Below, piece after piece: positions 21,665 through 34,045 of a DNA stretch of 64,000 nucleotides. Origin of the DNA: Cotesia glomerata. Lineage: Eukaryota; Arthropoda; Insecta; Hymenoptera; Braconidae. How positions within the stretch are numbered: position 1 is the stretch's first letter; every line of letters starts with the position of its first letter. Below the pieces are notes generated by a model. It worked only from the letters and a program-made list of their open reading frames with translations. It was not told where the DNA came from and ran no database searches. A program made the position numbers and the translations under genes. The DNA is taken from contig NC_058159.1 of assembly GCF_020080835.1 (NCBI RefSeq), positions 29,859,525-29,923,524 of the forward strand, written 5' to 3'.

Positions 21665-23687
21665 AGTAGAAACTTTGCAGTCACCATGTGACTACCGTGA
21701 CGTGTAAACTATAAATAAATAAAATTTGACTTTATTAAATAGTGACTTTTGTTAAATTGAACTGTACTTCCTTAAAAATTGACATTTTTAAAGATATGAG
21801 CTCATCCCGATGTTACACTCATTAAAAGCTTTCATTTGAGTACCCACATGCATTTTGATATATTTTTCATATATACATATATATGAATATATAAAATATA
21901 TAAAAAATTGATGTGGGTACTCAAATGAAAGGTCTTGATGAATGTAACATCAAGATGAGCTTATATCTTTAAAAATGTCAATATTTCTCAAGATACAAGT
22001 GCGTTTCTTAATTATGTTAAATTTCACTGTACTTTCTTAACTATTGACATTTTTAAAGATATAAGCTCATCCCGACGTTACACTCATAAAAAACTTTCAT
22101 TTGAGTACCCACATGCATTTTTTATATATTTTTCATATATACATATATATGAATACATAAAATATATGAAAAATTGATGTGGGTACTCAAATGAAACGTC
22201 TTAATGAATGTAACATCAAGATGAGCTTATATCTTTAAAAATGTCAATATTTCTCAAGATACAAGTGCGTTTCTTAATTATGTTAAATTTCACTGTACTT
22301 TCTTAACTATTGACATTTTTAAAGATATAAGCTCATCCCGACGTTACACTCATCAAAAACTTTCATTTGAGTACCCACATGCATTTTTATATATTTTTCA
22401 TATATACATATATATGAATATATAAAATATATGAAAAATTGATGTGGGCACTCAAATGAAAGGTTTCGATGAATGTAACATCAGGATGAGCTTATATCTT
22501 TAAAAATGTCAATATTCCTCAAGATACAAATGCGTTTCTTAATTATGTTAAATTGCACTGTACTTTCTTAACTATTGACATTTATAAAGATATAAGCTCA
22601 TCCCGACGTTACACTCATCAAAAACTTTCATTTGAGTACCCACATGCATTTTTATATATTTTTCATGTATACATATATATGAATATATAAAATATATGAA
22701 AAATTGATGTGGGTACTCAAATGAAAGGTCTTGATGAATGTAACATCAAGATGAGCTTATATCTTTAAAAATGTCAATATTTCTCAAGATACAAGTGCGT
22801 TTCTTAATTATGTTAAATTTCACTGTACTTTCTTAACTATTGACATTTTTAAAGATATAAGCTCATCCCGACGTTACACTCATCAAAAACTTTCATTTGA
22901 GTACCCACATGCATTTTTATATATTTTTCATATATACATATATATGAATATATAAAATATATGAAAAATTGATGTGGGCACTCAAATGAAAGGTTTCGAT
23001 GAATGTAACATCAGGATGAGCTTATATCTTTAAAAATGTCAATATTCCTCAAGATACAAATGCGTTTCTTAATTATGTTAAATTGCACTGTACTTTCTTA
23101 ACTATTGACATTTATAAAGATATAAGCTCATCCCGACGTTACACTCATCAAAAACTTTCATTTGAGTACCCACATGCATTTTTATATATTTTTCATGTAT
23201 ACATATATATGAATATATAAAATATATGAAAAATTGATGTGGGTACTCAAATGAAAGGTCTTGATGAATGTAACATCAGGATGAGCTTACATCTTTAAAA
23301 ATGTCAATAGTTCACAAGATATAAGGTCATTTCTTAATTATTAACATTTTTAAAGATATAAGCTCATCCTGATGTTACACTCATCGAGACCTTTAATTTA
23401 AATACCCACATGACAATTTCTATGTATTTTATATATATGGTATTTGTGAAATATATAAATATATAAAATATATGAAAAATTGATGTGGGTACTCAAATGA
23501 AAGGTCTCGATGAGTGTAATGTCTGGATGAGCTTATATCTTTAAAAATGTCAATAGTTCACCAGATACAAGGTCATTTCTTAATTATGTATCTAGAGATA
23601 CATTTTTGAATGCAGCCTAAATACTTATCATAAATTGACTGTTGGACACAAAATTTCGCTTATTTTCTTAATAATGTAGGTTTTAAT
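21665..23687 (+). repeat. Element W, copy 2 with 265/530-bp array
   Basis: The left end (AACTTTGCAGTCACCATGTGA) is followed by hairpin units. The landmark GCGTTTCTTAATTATG recurs at 22,011, 22,267, 22,532, 22,797 and 23,062, that is 256 then three times 265 bp. Alternate units share variants (TTCTCAAGATACAAGT against TCCTCAAGATACAAAT), giving a 530-bp dimer. The right end is short: the piece between AAATTGACTGTTGG and the terminal AAAATTTCGCTTATT is deleted relative to full copies. Confidence 0.85.
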
Positions 23688-25746
23688 AGTATTTATTGTA
23701 AATCATGATCTTCATCTGAAAAGACACTCTGCAGGCCTCGCAAACAGTTTAAAAACTATATTTAATAATCAGAAGCAATTTATCTACACTATATTTTTTC
23801 TAAAAGAAATTAATCTGTTAAATAACATTTAAAATTGTAAATATACTAATTTTTGGCATATATAGTAGTCATTAATGCCCTAGGTTTAAAAAAGCAACTT
23901 TGAATAAATAAAATAATATTTATTACAGTCAATTTTGTCCTTGTAAAAAAAGCAAATAAACTTTTTAAAAATCAATTAAAGTAATAGAATATTATAATAA
24001 TTTTTGAACCAAAAATTTAGCAGACTTAAAAAAAATAGACAACCAAAACAGACTAGTTTTGACAGTGGAGCCCCATAACTCCAAGGATAATAGTACTAAG
24101 GATTCGCATGAGCTGAAGCATTGTTCTGGGTTCTGGGTTCTGGCCAACAGACATGTATTCACCGTCCACCGGGGGCAAGGCTGGTCGGCAAGATGAAAGG
24201 ACCTGAGAATTAAGGCCAAAGGCATCCCCCGTAGGAGCAGGAGCAGGAGCTAATGTAATTAAACGGCTTACAACTGTCCGAACCCATTCTCATACCCTAC
24301 ATCCTGGATCCTGAGCGACTACACACGTGGAATACGGGCAGTCTGGAGCTGGGAGATCTTCTGGGGAAAGACCTACCCCAGGGTTGAAGCCAAAGCCCGA
24401 GCTAATGGGAGACGCGAGCAAAAACCAAAGCCACCCTTCGCACAATGCCAATGATAACCATCCCAGTACAGGGACCCTCTTTTATTCGGTAGTGATTCAC
24501 GTGTCGTTGATTATCAGCCTGCAAGCATTTCTACCTTTTCAATTTGTTAATTTAATTTTCAAATATTCCATGACTTTCCGGCTCTTTACTGCTGTTATTA
24601 TTGTTCCCTTTCACTGCCGGCTTAAAGGGGATTAATATTTTATATCCCTTTTATTATTTTTTTTTTAACTTTTCGGTAATGAAATCTAATTACACGTTGC
24701 GCCGTTAAAAAATAAATAACGACGGTATTTTTATGTTACAAACTGTTAAACTGAAATATTGTTACGGTGAGTGGAGTAAAAAATGGTTTACTCTACCTAG
24801 TAGATGATAATAAAAATAAAAAAAAGAATATCCAATATTCTGTTGTCAAGAAGAGAGAGAAAAAAAGAGGGGGAATAAACGGGTGCGAGAAAATGCCGAT
24901 GAAAATATTCTCTGTAATCCGTAGCAATGGCATGCGATCAAAAGCAAAGTGCTCTCTATCAGTTCGAACAATTCAACAATCCATTTCATCACACACCCCC
25001 GAAAAATGAAAAAAAAAAAAAAAAAAAAAAAAAAAAACATCATCGGTGAACAAAACGAAACAAAACTAAAATAAATAAATATACAACAATGAAAATGAAA
25101 ATAAAAATGTTTGAATGGTCGTTTGGGTTTTCGCGGCCTCCTGATTCTCGATTGGCAGCCTTTTTTTATCACATGCCGATTTTATATCTGTCTACTCTCA
25201 GCTTACGCTCTGTTATGTTGTTTGAGGGTGTTTTAAATATAAATATATGTCCCGGTATTATTTTCTGTGAAAAGTCGACAGTTTGGGAGTGAATGGTGTG
25301 CATGGTGTGCATAGTGTGTGTGGGTGTGTGTGGAGAAAATAGAAAAAGGAGAACAGCTAAATGTTTTTGTATGGATAAATATAATAGAGTTTTAAACGCA
25401 GCGTTAAACCACACGGTGCATAACCGTTAATGACATGCACCCCAAAACCTCGGGTTATTTTTTTTTGTGACGCATGTGAGGGTAAAAAAAATTATTTTCT
25501 CTTTAAGCTTCAGTACTGAGTATTACTATTTATTTAATGCTATATTTATTGTAAATACAGTAATTATACTCATACAAAACAATTATTTGTAAATTTAATA
25601 AAATAATTTTTCAATTTTATTCAAATATATTTTTTTTTTAATATTTTAATAACAAATTATAACTTTTGTTTAAAGGGAAAATAAAGTTAAACGTGTTTTT
25701 TTTTTATTTTGATAATAATAGTGTTTATTATTAATCTGTATTATAA
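23688..25746. other. Unique sequence with a GC-richer patch and poly-A
   Basis: Positions 24,050-24,480 are clearly richer in G+C and include short purine-rich repeats (GGAGCAGGAGCAGGAGC). A run of about 25-30 A lies at 25,009-25,037 and a TG-rich tract at 25,296-25,335. Short open frames occur on both strands, but none resembles a family I know. Confidence 0.4.
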
Positions 25747-28019
25747 AGAGAATGAGAAAAATTTTGTATTCAGGATAGTCATATGATAAAATCAGTTTTT
25801 TTAGTGAAATTTAGTGTCATTGCAAAGGTCTTGATTTTAATTTGTGCCTTTTCGAGGTTTTATATCATTCTTACCGATAGTCAATTTATTATGATAAGTA
25901 TTTAGGCTGCAGTCGAAAATGCTCTATCTCTAGATACATAATTAAGAAATGACCTTGCATCTTGTGAAATATTGACATTTTTAAAGATATAAGCTCATCC
26001 AGACATTACACATCGAGACCTTACATTTGAGTACCCACATCAATTTTTCATATATTTTATATATTTATATACTTCACAAATACCATATATATAAAATACA
26101 TAGAAATTGTCATGTGGGTATTTAAATTAAAGGTCTCGATGAGTGTAACATCGGGATGAGCTTATATCTTTAAAAATGTTAATAATTAAAAAATGACCTT
26201 GTATCTGGTGAACTATTGACATTTTTAAAGATATAAGCTCATCCAGACATTACACTCATCGAGACCTTTCATTTGAGTACCCACATCAATTTTTCATATA
26301 TTTTATATATTTATATACTTCACAAATACCATATATATAAAATACATAGAAATTGTCACGTGGGTATTTAAATTAAAGGTCTCGATGAGTGTAACATCGG
26401 GATGAGCTTATATCTTTAAAAATGTTAATAATTAAGAAATGACCTTATATCTTGTGAACTATTGACATTTTTAAAGAGATAAGCTCATCCAGACATTACA
26501 CTCATCAAGCCCTTTCATTTGAGTACCCACATCAATTTTTCATATATTTTATATATTTATATACTTCACAAATACCATATATATAAAATACATAGAAATT
26601 GTCACGTGGGTATTTAAATTAAAGGTCTCGATGAGTGTAACATCGGGATGAGCTTATATCTTTAAAAATGTTAATAATTAAAAAATGACCTTGTATCTGG
26701 TGAACTATTGACATTTTTAAAGATATAAGCTCATCCAGACATTACACTCATCGAGACCTTTCATTTGAGTACCCACATCAATTTTTCATATATTTTATAT
26801 ATTTATATACTTCACAAATACCATATATATAAAATACATAGAAATTGTCACGTGGGTATTTAAATTAAAGGTCTCGATGAGTGTAACATCGGGATGAGCT
26901 TATATCTTTAAAAATGTTAATAATTAAGAAATGACCTTATATCTTGTGAACTATTGACATTTTTAAAGAGATAAGCTCATCCAGACATTACACTCATCAA
27001 GCCCTGTCATTTGAGTACCCACATCATTTTTTCATATATTTTATATATTTATATACTTCACAAATACCATATATATAAAATACATAGAAATTGTCATGTG
27101 GGTATTTAAATTAAAGGTCTCGATGAGTGTAACATCGGGATGAGCTTATATCTTTAAAAATGTTAATAATTAAAAAATGACCTTGTATCTGGTGAACTAT
27201 TGACATTTTTAAAGAGATAAGCTCATCCAGACATTACACTCATCAAGCCCTTTCATTTGAGTACCCACATCAATTTTTCATATATTTTATATATTTATAT
27301 ACTTCACAAATACCATATATATAAAATACATAGAAATTGTCACGTGGGTATTTAAATTAAAGGTCTCGATGAGTGTAACATCGGGATGAGCTTATATCTT
27401 TAAAAATGTTAATAATTAAGAAATGACCTTATATCTTGTGAACTATTGACATTTTTAAAGATGTAAGCTCATCCCGATGTTACATTCATCGAGACCTTTC
27501 ATTTGAGTACCCACATCAATGTTTCATATATTTATATATATTATATATATGTATATATGAAAAATATATGAAAATGCATGTGGGTACTCAAATGAAAGCT
27601 CTTGATGAGAGTTACATCGGGATGAGCTTATATATTTAAAAATGTCAGTAGTTAAAAAAGTACAGTGCAATTTAACATAATTAAGAAACTACCTTATATC
27701 TTGTAAACTATTGACATCTTTAAAGATATAATTTCACCCCGACATTACACTCATCAAGACCTTTCATTTGAGTACCCATATCAATTTTTTCATATATTTA
27801 TATATATGTATATATGTAAAATATATCAAAATGCATGTGGGTACCCAAATGAAAGCTCTTGAAGAGTGTAACATCGGGATGAACTTATCTCTTTAAAAAC
27901 CTCAATATTTAAGAAAGTACAGTGCAATTTAACAAAAATTATTATTTAATAAAGCAAAATTTTATTTATTTATAGTTCACAAGTCACAGCAGTCACATAG
28001 TGATTGCAAGGTTGCTAGT
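25747..28019 (-). repeat. Element W, copy 3 with 246/492-bp array
   Basis: Reverse orientation and complete. The right end is at low coordinates (about 25,747-25,945, with AAAATTTTGTATTCAGGATA and AGTATTTAGGCTGCAG). The left end is at 27,920-28,019 (AGCAAAATTTTATTTATT, then GTCACATAGTGATTGCAAG). The landmark AATGTTAATAATTAA recurs at 26,175, 26,421, 26,667, 26,913, 27,159 and 27,405, an exact 246-bp period. Alternating variants (CTTGTATCTGGTG and CTTATATCTTGTG) give a 492-bp dimer. Confidence 0.85.
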
Positions 28020-29390
28020 ATTATCTAAAATCAACTATTTGAAAAAAAAAAAAACTTTTTTTTTTCAGAAAAAATTTCAACCCTAAAGCACATTTACAGA
28101 TCCACATATGTACAAAGTTTAGGACTGAGCAATTTCTAGAATTAATCCAAGTGTAAAAAACTTTCACTTTGAGCAGTACTCACCATGCAATTTAGTAATT
28201 GCAAAGCGGAGTGTTCACTTAAACGGTGCATGCGCTCGCGTAAAGGAGAAAACCGATTTGGTCTCCGAGTTTCTTTACGCGTAACAGAGAATTGCCGATT
28301 CCGATTGGAAATTCCGAATATTATCGGCATTTGGGAGTCACTCGGTTGTGCTTGAACCCGGGTACAAATCGAGCGTAAACACACTCTCTCCATTATATTT
28401 CCTCAGCCCCTATTTTTATCCAGTGTATCTATATTTATAATATCTATATCTCTACTATACTAGCCGTCCCTATAATCTAGCCCCGTCAGTTGACTTTACA
28501 CTCTGTTTTTTGTTTATATTCCGGTCTTTATTTTGTTGGATTTTCCTTTGACGGCATTCGGAGATATCGTGAAATTGAATATCATCAGAATAATCGATTT
28601 TTAGGTGTTTACCCAGCAACAAGGATATACATCAGCAAAGAGAATAACGGAGGCAAAAATACCCAGAAAAAGTGGTGGGTTGGTTGGTTGGTGTACTAGT
28701 CACTTTTATACTATTCACAACCCCTATACTATTCCTCCCGTTGGTTTACACGCGAGTATGTTAAATCCCCAGGAAGGGAAGACCATCTATGCCACCCGGT
28801 CTCCAATCGTTAAATTTTGCATTTTAATTGCAATCCAGGAACAAACGCGTCGCGAGACGTAATTGATGCTCCGATCTATAGATATATAACTGTGCACAAA
28901 AACGGAACTGAATATCTATTCAGATATCGAGATCTTGCCTCAATATGTGGAATATATATTTTTTCCCGGCTTTGTCTCATTGTCTGGGATTAATTGTCGG
29001 TGAGGGATATTTTAATGGGACGCACATAAATATTTTCACTCCGTTTACCTTTGACCGGCGGACTAAGAGCGCAGCTTCATTACCGAATGTCTCACTCGCA
29101 GCTACTGCACATTAAATTTCTAAACTACTGGGACAGAACTTTTTTCTCTTTTAAGATAATTATGTTTAAGAGTTGTTCGTTGTCGTTATTTTAAGTCGTA
29201 ACAGCCAATTTATTTTACTCGCGGATATAAAGAGACTTTTTTTTACTCCAAGGGGTTTTTCACTCTAGTGTATTAATTTTAAATTAAATACTATTTATTC
29301 AGGTTTTAAATTAGTTTTTTTCATTTAGAATTTATTTTTAATGAACAAAAAAATAATTATCAATAGATTTTTATCTTAATTTATAATTAA
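28020..29390. other. Unique sequence, no gene recognised
   Basis: More balanced composition than most of the window. An 83-codon minus-strand frame at 28,142-28,393 has no recognisable domain. No splice-bounded exon chain could be built. Confidence 0.4.
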
Positions 29391-30274
29391 CTAGCAACCT
29401 TGCAACTATAATGACTTTTGTTAAATTGCACTGTACTTTCTTAAATATTGACGTTTTTAAAGAAATAAGCTCATCCCGATGTTACACTCATCAAGAGCTT
29501 TCATTTGAGTACCCACATGCATTTTTGATATATTTTTTATATATACATATATATAATATATATAAATATATGAAAAATTGATATGGGTACTCAAATGAAA
29601 GGTCTCGATGAGACTAATGTCGAGGTGAGCTTATATTTTTAGAAATGTCAATAGTTCTCATGATGCAAGGTCGTTTCTTAATTACGTTAAATTGCACTGT
29701 ACTTTCTTAATTATTGACATTTTTGAAGAAATAAGCTCATCCCGATGTTACACTCATCAAGAGCTTTCATTTGAATACTCACATGGATTTTGATATATTT
29801 TTCATATATACATATACATTAAGGTGGCGCAAAAAAACCTACTATTTTTTTTTTTAAGTCTCGAGTGAAAAAATGTTAGTTTTTGATGTTTTAAGAGCTC
29901 TCTCCAAAGGACAGCTTGAAAAAAAATTTTCAAGATGTCGCTCCAAATTTTTTTAAAATTCAAAAATCGAATTTTTTTTTTTTTTTATTTTTTTCTCGTT
30001 ACGGTATAATTTTATAGACTAAAAAAAATAAGTTTCTGAAAATTTCAGTTCAAAATTTAAACTTTGAAAGGTCGCTCATAATTTTTTTCAATTTATTAGG
30101 TCATTAGTTTAGATTTTTTCGAGCGACCTTTTACTATTCAAATTAAAATTCCATGCATTTTTTTTTTTTTATTTAGTACAATAATCGATAAAAATACATC
30201 ACGAGATGAACTAAAAATCAAGCACAACATAGAAAATATAATTTTTTTTTAATTTAATAATTTTATTCAATCAA

Positions 30275-30410
30275 CTGCCAGGCGTGGGTTCGAATCCTAA
30301 GCTGGTCTTAGAAACCAGCTTGGTTGAGATTTAACCTTGCCGCGTAGGTTAAGATTTTTTCAAACCAAAAAGACCCCAACGTACCACTCCCAACACTTAA
30401 AGTCGGTGAT
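30275..30410 (+). mobile_element. tRNA-like SINE fragment
   Basis: GTGGGTTCGAATCCTAAGC carries a box B (GGTTCGAATCC, 30,287-30,297). Box A is not clear. Downstream CTGGTCTTAGAAACCAG forms a small hairpin. Lies in the loop of the fold-back element. Confidence 0.45.
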
Positions 30411-30417
30411 ATGACTA

Positions 30418-30652
30418 CACTGATAAAAATTATCTTGACTCAAGAGCCAAAATCTTGAACCAAGAATACCATTTTAAAGAAATTGTTTTCTTGAGTCAAG
30501 AGAATAAATTCTTGAAACAAGAAAATTTTCTTAGAACAAGAATAATTTCTTGACACAAGAATTTATTATCTTGACTCAAGAAAATCATTTTCTTCAAAAT
30601 GGTATTCTTGGTTCAAGAGTTTGGCTCTTGAGTCAAGTCATTTTTATCAGTG
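30418..30652. mobile_element. Fold-back MITE, CAAGAG family (best copy)
   Basis: 235 bp. It starts CACTGATAAAAATTATC and ends ATTTTTATCAGTG, with TA on both sides (30,416-30,417 and 30,653-30,654). The two halves (TTGACTCAAGAGCC, CTTGAACCAAGAATACC and complements) pair almost throughout. Confidence 0.8.
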
Positions 30653-31290
30653 TAATTAAAGAAAAAAAAAAAATTATGAGCGATCTTTCAAAATTTAAAT
30701 TTTGAACTGAAACTTTCAGAAACTTATAAAATTATACCGTAACGAGAATAAAAATTAAAAAAAAAAAAATTCGATTTTTGACGATTTTTGAAATTTTAAA
30801 AAATTTGGAGTGACCTCTTAAAAATTTTTTTTTGAGCTGTCCTTTGGTGAGGGCTCTTAAAACATCAAAAACTAACATTTTTTCACTCGAGACTTAAAAA
30901 AAAAAAAATAGTCGGTTTTTTTGCGCCACCGTAATAATATACATAATATATATAAATATATGAAAAATTGATGTGGGTACTCAAATGAAAGGTCTCGATG
31001 AGACTAATGTCGGGATGAGCTTATATCGTTAAAAATGTCAATAGTTCACAAAATACAAGGTCATTTCTTAATTATGTATCTAGAAATAGAAGAAAGACAT
31101 ATAGAAGAATTTTCGAATGCAGCCTAAATACTTATCATAATAAATTGACTATCGATAAGAATGATATGAAATCTTAAAAAGGCATAAATTCATATCGGGA
31201 CCTTTTCAATGACAGAAAATTTCTCTAAAAAAACCGATTTTATCATATGACTATCCTGGACACAAAATTTTTCTTATCCCCTTAATAACA

Positions 31291-32804
31291 AAGATTATTT
31301 TAAAAATTTATTTTTGTATTTTTAATTTCAAAAATTATTTTTCTTATAAAAATAAACGAGTCTTAAGATAAAAAATTCTTGCATCGCATGCCGAAATTAT
31401 TTATAAAAAAAACCTTACTAATATTTTTTACAAATAATTTTATTTTAATATCAAAAATATTTCTTAAATTAAATTAAAAAATTCTTAATAAATTTCACTC
31501 GATAAAAAAAATTAATTTTTAATTCAATAATTTTTCTCTTAAATAAATTAAATTTTTTTGTCAGCGTCTTTTTATCCAGTATCCTTACAATTGTTAAAAA
31601 TGATTGCAAGTTATTCAAAAAAAAAAAAAAAAAAAAAAAAAATACTTACAGATTATAGAGTTACAAAGTTTTCTGAAAAGTAGATAAAACTTGTACAATC
31701 ATATCGCAATTTAGCGGCGCCAAAGACATATCTTGGGATCGATGCGTCAAAAAAGAACCTAGGGATGAGCGATTGGATGCCCGCCCGAATAGAGTGAGTG
31801 ATTTGTTGAGCTGAGAAGAAATAAAATAAATAACTCGTGGGAGAGGGATGAAATTTACAAAAAAAGTAGTAAGGTATCCTTGAGCTATTGGAAAAAGTTC
31901 CTTCCGAACGATAATTGAATTCATTCTCTCAAGTTGGCGAATCCACCGGTAGTAATGCGACATTGATCAAGTTTTTCAATTACGTAGCAGTGAACACGCA
32001 GCCTGAATCAGCATGATTACTGAACCACTGGCAAGAATAAAGACTGCAAAAGATAGAGATGAAAACTTTTATATAACTTGCCTTTTACTTTTATTATTTT
32101 TGTTAATGTAATGACTCCCGAAGAATTTTCCCTCGTTACAAACCGCAAGAACGACCTATGAAAATTTAAACCCCTTTATATTTCTCGATACACGTTTACT
32201 GCACACTTAACTCACCAATTTCATGTTGGATGTATTATATACGTCTGAATAATATAAAAAGCAAACGACCCGCCGATAAATATTTCATGAGCAGTTATAT
32301 TTGTGTTTGTACTTACGGGTAAAATAATTCGCGGACCCGTCACGGCTCTTTACCAAATTAAATGCTGAGAGAATCTCAAGATGATATTGGAGTTTTATTT
32401 CCAAGAAGCTTTTATTGCTTCACTTAATCTGATCTAGATGGATAAAGTTGCTCTGCTTACTACTGATGATGTATCACACTCGTTTTGCCCTTTGTCCCTT
32501 ATAAACTTTGGGATGGAGTTATAGATAAAATAAAATTTCACCCCATTTTTATAGAACCCCGTTATGACCAAGAACAATTTTGTTAAGACGTGAGCATTAA
32601 TAATTTTATTTTATTGAGTATATTTTTGATTAAAAAATAATTTAAAAGCATTCTATTCTAATTTTACACAAAACAAAAACATTTTATTTTAACGAACAAA
32701 AATTTTAAAGAAGAGCGAAGTCGTTTCAGAGTAATTTTTAAGATAAATTTTTTTTTTATCAAGAATAATATAAATATTTTTTATATCTATTTTTTTTTAT
32801 TTAT
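31291..32804. other. Unique sequence with a poly-A run
   Basis: A run of about 25 A lies at 31,617-31,641. A 100-codon minus-strand frame at 31,661-31,963 has no family resemblance I can name and no clear splice context. No gene called. Confidence 0.4.
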
Positions 32805-34045
32805 TAAAAATGACCTTTTATCTTGTAAAATATTGACATTTTTTAAGATATAAGCTCATCCCGACATTACACTCATCGAGACCTTTCATTTGAGTACCCA
32901 CATCAATTTTTCATATATTTTATATATTTATATATATGTATATATGAAAATGCATGTAGGTACTCAAATGAAAGCTCTTGATGAGTGTAACATCAGGATG
33001 AGCTTATATCTTTAAAAATGTCAATATTTAAGGAAGTACAGTGCAATTTAACATAATTAAGAAACGATCTTGTATCTTGTCAACTAATGATATTTTTGAA
33101 GATATAAGCTCACCCCGACAATACTCTCATTGAGACCTTTCATTTGAGTACCCACATCAATTTTTCATATATTTATATATATTATATATATGTATGTATG
33201 AAAAATATATCAAAATACATGTGGGTACTCAAATGAAAGCTCTTGATGAGTGTAACATCGGGATGTGCTTATATCTTAATATTGACATTTTAAGGTATAA
33301 GCTCATCCCAATGTTACACTCATCGAGACCTTTCATTTGAGTACCCACATCAATTTTTCATATATTTATATATATTATATATATGTATGTATGAAAAATA
33401 TATCAAAATACATGTGGGTACTCAAATGAAAGCTCTTGATGAGTGTAACATCGGGATGAGCTTATATCTTTAAAAATGTCAATATTTAAGAAAGTACAGT
33501 ACAATTTAACATAATTAAGAAATGACCTTGTATCTTGTGAAATATTGACATTTTTAGAAATATAAAGTCATCCCGATGTTACACTCATCGAGACCTTTCA
33601 TTTGAGTACCCACATCAATTTTTCATATATTTTATATATTTATATACATGAATATATGAAAATGCATGTGGGTATTCGAATGAAAGCTCTTGATAAGTGT
33701 AGCATCGGGATGAGCTTATGTCCTTAAAAATGTCAATATTTAAGAATGTACAATGCAATTTAACATAATTGAGAAACAACCTTATATCTTGTCAACTAAT
33801 GATATTTTTGAAGATATAAGCTCATCCCTACATTACACTTATCGAGACCTTTCATTTGAGTACCCACATCTATTTTTCATATATTTATATATTTATATAC
33901 ATGAATATATGAAAAATATATAAAAATGCATGTGGGTACTCAAATGAAAGCTCTTAATGAGTGTAACATCAGGATGAGCTTATATCTTTAAAAAAGTCAT
34001 TATTTAATAAAGCAAAATTTTAATTTTTTTTAATAGTTTTTATTT
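32805..34045 (-). repeat. Element W, copy 5 (irregular array)
   Basis: Hairpin units with ATTTGAGTACCCACATC and TGGGTACTCAAATGAAAG arms, of unequal spacing and more diverged than the other arrays. The left end (ATTTAATAAAGCAAAATTTTA) is at about 34,000-34,045. The long right-end segment is absent. Confidence 0.8.

Larger units (their letters stand above)
29823..30930. mobile_element. Fold-back element with GGTGGCGCAAAAAAACC ends
   Basis: The left arm (about 29,823-30,085) and right arm (about 30,660-30,930) are complements over roughly 260 bp with small indels. They start GGTGGCGCAAAAAAACC and include AAGTCTCGAGTGAAAAAATG and AAAGGACAGCT. The arms enclose a tRNA-like SINE head and a CAAGAG MITE. 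It is inserted in the TATATA loop of a W unit. The target duplication is not clear because of the AT-rich site. Confidence 0.75.
29391..31290 (+). repeat. Element W, copy 4, split by a fold-back element
   Basis: The left end CTAGCAACCTTGCAACTATA (29,391) is followed by hairpin units. The array is interrupted at 29,823-30,930 and resumes as ATATATAAATATATGAAAAA. A full right end runs to about 31,290 (GAATGCAGCCTAAATACTTA, then AATTGACTATCGATAAGAAT and AACCGATTTTATCATATGAC). Confidence 0.85.

Noticed and set aside
28142..28393. 83-codon minus-strand frame in unique sequence
   Set aside because: No family resemblance, no splice or translation context; length is unremarkable for chance in a less AT-rich patch.
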